Under the pieces are notes generated by a model that worked only from the letters and a program-made list of their open reading frames with translations, was not told the origin of the DNA and did not search any database. The position numbers and the translations under genes are program-made. DNA of 64,000 nucleotides. It comes from Streptomyces bikiniensis. GTDB taxonomy: Bacteria; Actinomycetota; Actinomycetes; Streptomycetales; Streptomycetaceae. Below are positions 60,169 through 64,000 of the stretch, in pieces. The stretch spans positions 1 to 64,000 of the forward strand of contig JNWL01000016.1 of assembly GCA_000716465.1 (NCBI GenBank). Reading direction: 5' to 3'. Each line of letters starts with the position of its first letter. The stretch's first letter is position 1.

Positions 60169-61332
60169 ATGGACGCGGGGCTCAAGCGTGAGCTGGAGCA
60201 GAAGGTCCGGGACGGTGAGCGGCTGAGCCGTGAGGACGGCATCGCCCTGTACGAGTCCGACGACCTCGCCTGGCTCGGCGGTCTGGCCCACGAGGTCCGG
60301 ACCCGCAAGAACGGCGACGTGGTCCACTTCAACGTCAACCGGCACCTGAACATGACCAACGTCTGCACCGCCTCCTGCGCCTACTGCTCCTTCCAGCGCA
60401 AGCCGGGGGAGAAGGACGCGTACACCATGCGCATCGAGGAGGCCGTGCGCCTCGCGAAGGCGATGGAGAACGAGAACCTCACCGAGCTCCACATCGTCAA
60501 CGGGCTGCACCCCAACCTGCCCTGGCGGTACTACCCGCGCTCCCTCTCCGAGCTGAAGAAGGCCCTCCCGAACGTCTCCCTCAAGGCGTTCACGGCCACC
60601 GAGATCCACCACTTCGAGACGATCTCCGGGCTCTCCGCCTCCGACATCCTCGACGAGCTGATCGAGGCCGGTCTGGAGTCGCTGACCGGCGGCGGCGCCG
60701 AGATCTTCGACTGGGAGGTCCGGCAGCACATCGTGGACCACCGCACCCACTGGGAGGACTGGTCCCGGATCCACCGGCTCGCCCACGAGAAGGGGCTCAA
60801 GACCCCCTCGACCATGCTCTACGGCCACATCGAGGAGCCGCGCCACCGCGTGGACCACGTGCTGCGGCTGCGCGAGCTCCAGGACGAGACGAACGGCTTC
60901 CAGGTCTTCATCCCGCTGCGCTACCAGCACGACTTCGTGGACATGAAGGACGGCAAGGTCCGCAACAGGCTCCAGGCGCGCACCACCATGGCGACCGGGG
61001 CCGAGGCCCTGAAGACCTTCGCGGTCTCCCGGCTGCTCTTCGACAACGTGCCGCACGTCAAGGTCTTCTGGGTCATGCACGGCGTGCAGACCGCGCAGCT
61101 CGCGCTCCAGCACGGCGCCGACGACATGGACGGCTCGGTCGTCGAGTACAAGATCACGCACGACGCCGACAACTACGGCACGCCGAACAAGCTGGGCCGC
61201 GAGGACCTGCTCGAACTGATCCGGGACGCCGGCTTCCGGCCGGTCGAGCGGAACACGCGGTACGAGATCATCCGCGAGTACCCGGGCCCGGACGCGGAGC
61301 GGCGCGAGTCGCCGCAGCCGATGCGGGTCTGA
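60169..61332 (+). CDS. mqnE: Aminofutalosine synthase MqnE
   Basis: A 387-residue radical SAM enzyme that makes aminofutalosine from chorismate-derived 3-(1-carboxyvinyl)oxybenzoate, the second step of the futalosine pathway. The iron-sulfur motif C-x3-C-x2-C is CTASCAYC near residue 65, followed by ELHIVNGLHPNLPW (GGE-like turn), LTGGGAEIFDW and HVKVFWVMHG. ATG 60169 has GGGAGG 7 nt upstream. A terminator follows at 61345. Confidence 0.95.
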   Translation: MDAGLKRELEQKVRDGERLSREDGIALYESDDLAWLGGLAHEVRTRKNGDVVHFNVNRHLNMTNVCTASCAYCSFQRKPGEKDAYTMRIEEAVRLAKAMENENLTELHIVNGLHPNLPWRYYPRSLSELKKALPNVSLKAFTATEIHHFETISGLSASDILDELIEAGLESLTGGGAEIFDWEVRQHIVDHRTHWEDWSRIHRLAHEKGLKTPSTMLYGHIEEPRHRVDHVLRLRELQDETNGFQVFIPLRYQHDFVDMKDGKVRNRLQARTTMATGAEALKTFAVSRLLFDNVPHVKVFWVMHGVQTAQLALQHGADDMDGSVVEYKITHDADNYGTPNKLGREDLLELIRDAGFRPVERNTRYEIIREYPGPDAERRESPQPMRV

Positions 61333-61344
61333 TTCCCGGGGCGA

Positions 61345-61376
61345 AAGGGCCGGCGAGGGGTTCCCCGCCGGCCCTT
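61345..61376. terminator. Terminator between mqnE and AraC gene
   Basis: An 11-bp stem AAGGGCCGGCG / CGCCGGCCCTT (61345-61355 with 61366-61376) with additional GGGG/CCCC pairing in the loop, between convergent genes. Confidence 0.7.
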
Positions 61377-61378
61377 CG

Positions 61379-62245
61379 TCACGTCTCCGTGCGCTCCACC
61401 GGGATCCACAGCTCCGCCCGCGCCGTCGTCCAGTCCTCCGACGGCTGTACGGAGAGCAGTTCGGGGCCCGGCCTGCTCGCGTACGGGTTGGACGGGAACC
61501 ACTGGGTGAAGACGTCCCGCCAGAGGTACTGGAGGGCCTTCGGGTAGGGGCCCTCGTTCTCGAAGACGGCCCAGGTCCCGGCGGCCACGTCGAGCGCGTC
61601 GAACTCCTCCGGCACGTCGGCGCCGCTCACCGCCCCGTGCCAGTAGTCCAGCTCGGCGCCCTCCTCGCGGCCGTCCGAGAGGTGGGTGACCGTCGACAGG
61701 ACGCCCGCGGGCTCCCCGTCCGAGAGGCGGGCGAGTCGGGCCAGGCCCTCCTGGCCGATGGACCGGATGTGGGCGGCGATCGCCGGGTTCTCGCCCTCGT
61801 GGACCAGGGGGACCCGGGCCCCGCGCCCGATGATCCGGAAGGCGTCCTTCGCCACGATCCTGTACCGCATGCTGCTGTTCCCTTCGACGACGAGGCGGAA
61901 GGACACGCGCGGCTGGGAGCGCAGGGCGGCCCCGGTGCGGCGGGCCTCGCCGGGGCCGACGCCGTGCACCGCGCGGAACGCGCGGGCGAACGCCTCCCCG
62001 GAGCCGTAGCCGTACCGCACCGCGACCTCCAGGAGCGTCCGCTCGCCGGCGAGCACCTCGGCGCCCGCGACGGTGAGCCGTCTGCGCCGCACGTACTCCG
62101 ACAGCGGCATCCCCGCGAGCGCCGAGAACAGGCGCCGGAAGTGGTACTCCGAGGTCGTCGCGATCCGGGCGAGCCCGGCCGGGTCGAGGTCACCGCGCAG
62201 GTGCTCCTCGATGTGGTCGAGGGCCTGGTTCAGCCGCTCCAGCAT
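61379..62245 (-). CDS. AraC family regulator with GyrI-like effector domain
   Basis: A 288-residue regulator. The DNA-binding AraC domain is N-terminal (LDPAGLARIATTSEYHFRRLFSALAGMPLSEYVRRRRL, LLEVAVRYGYGSGEAFARAF) and a GyrI-like small-molecule-binding domain is C-terminal (SMRYRIVAKDAFRIIGRG, GTWAVFENEGPYPKAL, WTTARAELWIPV), as in Rob/SoxS-related and multidrug-sensing regulators. Ligand unknown. ATG 62245 was used. Confidence 0.9.
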   Translation of the reverse strand: MLERLNQALDHIEEHLRGDLDPAGLARIATTSEYHFRRLFSALAGMPLSEYVRRRRLTVAGAEVLAGERTLLEVAVRYGYGSGEAFARAFRAVHGVGPGEARRTGAALRSQPRVSFRLVVEGNSSMRYRIVAKDAFRIIGRGARVPLVHEGENPAIAAHIRSIGQEGLARLARLSDGEPAGVLSTVTHLSDGREEGAELDYWHGAVSGADVPEEFDALDVAAGTWAVFENEGPYPKALQYLWRDVFTQWFPSNPYASRPGPELLSVQPSEDWTTARAELWIPVERTET

Positions 62246-62351
62246 GTGGTCGCCCGTCCTTCCTTTTCCGTGTCCCCACCGTAGGAAGGGGCCGGGGGGC
62301 CGGACCCGACATCCTGTGCCCGGTCCGGTCGGGTGGTTCGGGCCGGGCGGG

Positions 62352-62885
62352 TCAGGCGAGGGGCAGCAGCATGATGATGTCGTCGCGGTCGTCCCCGGGG
62401 GCGACCCGGATCGCGCCGGGGACGCGGCCGACCTCCTTGTAGCCGCACTTGGCGTAGAAGCCGTCGACGCCGGTGCCGCCCCGGCAGGTCAGCCGGATCG
62501 CCTCGACGGCCTCGAAGCCCTCGGCGGTACGGGCGGTGTGCTCGACCGCCGCCATGAGGTCGCGGCCGTGCCCCCCGCCCTGGTGCCGGGGGTGGACCAT
62601 CACGGTGTAGAGCCACACCCAGTGCGTCATCAGGGGGTGGGTGTTGAAGGTGAAGAAGGCGGTGGCGGCGACCTCGCCGTCCTCGTCGCGGCCGACGAGC
62701 AGACGGGTGTCGCCGCGGGCCATGTCGACGAGGTGCCTGAGCAGGGCGGGGCGGATCTCGTCGGGGGTCACGGGCGGGACGAAGCCGACGGCGCCGCCCG
62801 CGGCGGAGACGTCGGCCCAGAGGGCGAGGACGCCGTCCCGCAGGGCGGGACCGACCGCCGGATCCATCTCGAACGTAAGGGTCAT
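62352..62885 (-). CDS. GNAT family N-acetyltransferase
   Basis: A 177-residue acetyltransferase. The acetyl-CoA loop is VMVHPRHQGGGHGRDLMAAVEH; the C-terminal block IRLTCRGGTGVDGFYAKCGYKEVGRVPGAI is typical. Substrate unknown. ATG 62885 has TAATCT 6 nt upstream (62892-62897) and no ribosome binding site, so it is probably leaderless. Divergent from the DUF4229 gene. Confidence 0.9.
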   Translation of the reverse strand: MTLTFEMDPAVGPALRDGVLALWADVSAAGGAVGFVPPVTPDEIRPALLRHLVDMARGDTRLLVGRDEDGEVAATAFFTFNTHPLMTHWVWLYTVMVHPRHQGGGHGRDLMAAVEHTARTAEGFEAVEAIRLTCRGGTGVDGFYAKCGYKEVGRVPGAIRVAPGDDRDDIIMLLPLA

Positions 62886-63014
62886 GCATTGAGATTATCT
62901 ATTACGCGACGGGTGCTCAAGAGGGCCGGTACCGGGGGCCGCGCGGCCCCGTGCTTCACTGGGGAGGACGCTCGTCCCGTAGGGGATCTTTTCGGAACAG
63001 GAAGAGTGACTGAC

Positions 63015-63281
63015 ATGCTCCGCTACACGGTGCTGCGGCTCGGGATCTTCGCCGGGTGCTTCCTCGCCCTGTGGGGCCTCGTCTACGTCGGCGCGCTGCC
63101 GCGCGGCCTCGGCGACTCCAACCTGCTCTGGGTCCTCGTCCTCTCCGTCGTCGTCTCCGCCCCGCTCAGCTTCGTCCTCCTGCGCGGGCAGCGCGACGAG
63201 ATGAGCGCCGAGATCGCGGAGAAGGTCGACCGCGCGAAGGGGCGCCTCGCGGAGAACCGGTCCCGCGAGGACGCGTCGTAG
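63015..63281 (+). CDS. DUF4229 domain-containing membrane protein
   Basis: An 88-residue protein with two hydrophobic helices (YTVLRLGIFAGCFLALWGLVY and LLWVLVLSVVVSAPLSFVLL) and a charged cytoplasmic tail (VDRAKGRLAENRSRED). This is the DUF4229 family of small actinobacterial membrane proteins, function unknown. ATG 63015 has GGAAGAG upstream; GTG 63006 is a slightly longer alternative. A hairpin at 63341 likely terminates it. Confidence 0.86.
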   Translation: MLRYTVLRLGIFAGCFLALWGLVYVGALPRGLGDSNLLWVLVLSVVVSAPLSFVLLRGQRDEMSAEIAEKVDRAKGRLAENRSREDAS

Positions 63282-63340
63282 GGCCTCGCCCTCCGGCCGT
63301 GGAGACCGCGTAAGGATTCCGTAAGTTTCATCACACATCT

Positions 63341-63380
63341 ACCCCCGGGTAGGAGCTTCCAAGGCTCCGGCCTGGGGGTT
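63341..63380 (+). terminator. Composite hairpin after DUF4229 gene
   Basis: ACCCCC (63341-63346) pairs with GGGGGT (63374-63379), enclosing a GGAGC/GCTCC stem, followed by TTTCTGCGTTT. Confidence 0.5.
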
Positions 63381-63426
63381 TCTGCGTTTCGGAGGCGGAG
63401 GGGCGTCTCCGTACCCCAAAGAAGAG

Positions 63427-63458
63427 CTTTGAGGTTCTCAAAGTTCAAGTGTTAACGT
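63427..63458 (+). promoter_or_regulatory. Promoter and operator of the leader-peptide/symporter operon
   Basis: TTGAGG (63429-63434) and TAACGT (63453-63458) are 18 bp apart, and TAACGT lies 7 nt before the leader ATG (63466). A perfect inverted repeat CTTTGAG-GTT-CTCAAAG (63427-63443) overlaps the -35 and is a probable operator. Confidence 0.65.
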
Positions 63459-63465
63459 GTTCGAC

Positions 63466-63615
63466 ATGAAGACCGCAGCGCGCACCTCCGACGCCATGGG
63501 CCCTCCGCTCGTGGCGCGCCTGCACGTCGACCTGTGCCTCCCCCAAGCGCTTCGCTGCGCTCGTGCAGGGGGGACCCCCAGCATGTCCGCGGCGTGTTGC
63601 CGCCGCGAGCTCTGA
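63466..63615 (+). CDS. Putative leader peptide, interrupted by a REP-like element
   Basis: A 49-residue ORF upstream of the symporter gene. It contains VARLHVDLC, the HVDL signature of the streptomycete putative leader peptides that precede sulfur and amino-acid genes, and ends MSAACCRREL, with four Cys codons (24, 31, 44, 45). Between LC (residue 24) and MSAACC (40-45) lie 15 residues encoded by a hairpin element (63538-63579) typical of streptomycete repeats. Without them the peptide would be of normal leader length. ATG 63466 has a near-consensus -10 7 nt upstream, so it is probably leaderless. A Cys-responsive attenuator is inferred. Confidence 0.7.
   Translation: MKTAARTSDAMGPPLVARLHVDLCLPQALRCARAGGTPSMSAACCRREL
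63538..63579. repeat. REP-like palindromic element inside the leader ORF
   Basis: CTCCCCCAAGCGCTTCGCTG at the left and CAGGGGGGACCCCC at the right form a hairpin with TCCCCC/GGGGGA pairing (63539-63544 with 63569-63574). It resembles a repeat that I remember as widespread in Streptomyces intergenic regions. Its insertion leaves the leader reading frame open. Confidence 0.65.
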
Positions 63616-63712
63616 CCTTCCCGGCATTCATGCGGCGGCCCGCGCCCGAGCGCGTTTCCGTGGCCGCACCCCCGTCCTCGTATTCCCCCGATACGCCCTG
63701 TGGAGTGTGTCT

Positions 63713-64000
63713 GTGTCCACGTCCGTTTCCGAGGCCTCCGGAGCCTCCGAGGCCCCCGGGTCCAAGCCCTCGTCCCGGATACCCAAGGTCCCCTTCTGGG
63801 CCCAGATCATCGTCGGTCTGGTCCTCGGCGCCCTGCTCGGCTGGATCGCCCGCAGCCAGGACGTCTCCTGGCTGAAGGAGACCCTCGGCCAGGTCGGCGA
63901 CATCTTCGTCCAGCTGCTCAAGCTGGCCGTCGCCCCGCTCGTCTTCTTCGCGATCCTGGTGTCGATCACCAACCTGCGGAAGGTGAACAACGCCGCCCGG
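63713..64000 (+). CDS. Dicarboxylate/amino acid:cation symporter (DAACS family), 5' part
   Basis: The N-terminal 96 residues of a sodium- or proton-coupled symporter, cut by the window end. After a Ser/Pro-rich cytoplasmic start (SEASGASEAPGSKPSSRIPKV) come PFWAQIIVGLVLGALLGWIA and the conserved GDIFVQLLKLAVAPLVFFAILVSITNL helix, the GltP/DctA signature. The family also includes cystine transporters such as TcyP, which would fit the Cys-containing leader upstream. GTG 63713 has GGAG 7 nt upstream; GTG 63707 is also in frame. 97 nt separate it from the leader stop. Confidence 0.85.
   Translation, partial: MSTSVSEASGASEAPGSKPSSRIPKVPFWAQIIVGLVLGALLGWIARSQDVSWLKETLGQVGDIFVQLLKLAVAPLVFFAILVSITNLRKVNNAAR

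Noticed and set aside
1..64000. tRNA genes or riboswitches
   Set aside because: No tRNA-like cloverleaf with CCA-proximal stem or known riboswitch core was recognised by eye; an Infernal/tRNAscan run would be decisive.

Overview
The window is a GC-rich stretch of chromosome from a Streptomyces or very close relative. The evidence is the codon bias, the bldN-rsbN developmental cassette, the rex-hemACD operon with its Rex operator, a futalosine-type menaquinone cluster, Tat and Sec lipoproteins of streptomycete type, and many genes that appear to be transcribed leaderlessly. Most of it is core genome. No integrase, transposase, CRISPR array or tRNA gene was seen.

Layout. 1-144: the 3' end of a 5S rRNA and its terminator, so an rrn operon ends here. 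174-4142: HAD hydrolase, MFS transporter, AcuC-type deacetylase and a phosphatase-like protein. 4270-11349: small HTH protein, the 32-residue ribosomal protein bS22 (very easy to miss), epimerase, acyltransferase, rsbN and bldN (anti-sigma and ECF sigma factor of aerial development), SerB-like HAD phosphatase and a glutaredoxin-like protein. 11527-17528: Rex operator, rex, hemA, hemC, fused cobA-hemD, hemB. 17627-27683: DUF1876, DUF4232 lipoprotein, a membrane HTH protein, argS/lysS (divergent), DUF2637 protein and two adjacent DUF3558-type lipoproteins. 27858-36095: rtcB, SDR, Mut7-C RNase-like protein, two GNATs, AraC, MerR and small proteins.

36418-44529: hemL, histidine phosphatase, a Tat lipoprotein of polysaccharide-deacetylase type, then the system II cytochrome c maturation set (ResA-like, CcdA, ResB, CcsB). 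45130-54706 is the accessory-looking part: a P-loop ATPase paired with a membrane-anchored periplasmic-binding-fold protein, a cytosine-deaminase-like enzyme, a short GntR regulator with two small genes, and a secreted Rhs/YD-repeat protein followed by two tiny membrane proteins. 54753-61332: FMN reductase, small secreted peptide, then menaquinone genes (UbiD-type decarboxylase, MqnP, UbiX, Lrp, MqnE). 61379-64000: AraC/GyrI-like regulator, GNAT, DUF4229, and a Cys-containing leader ORF ahead of a truncated DAACS symporter.

Functionally the window is dominated by respiration: redox sensing (Rex), haem synthesis (hemACD, hemB, hemL), cytochrome c haem attachment and menaquinone synthesis lie within about 50 kb. 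The observations I rate most worth a second look are (i) the leader peptide at 63466-63615, apparently interrupted in frame by a REP-like hairpin; (ii) a micro-ORF upstream of hemL that repeats the HemL N-terminus with nearly all differences at third codon positions; (iii) the ATPase/binding-protein pair; and (iv) the Rhs protein with an unrecognised Cys/Gly-rich tail and two candidate partner proteins.
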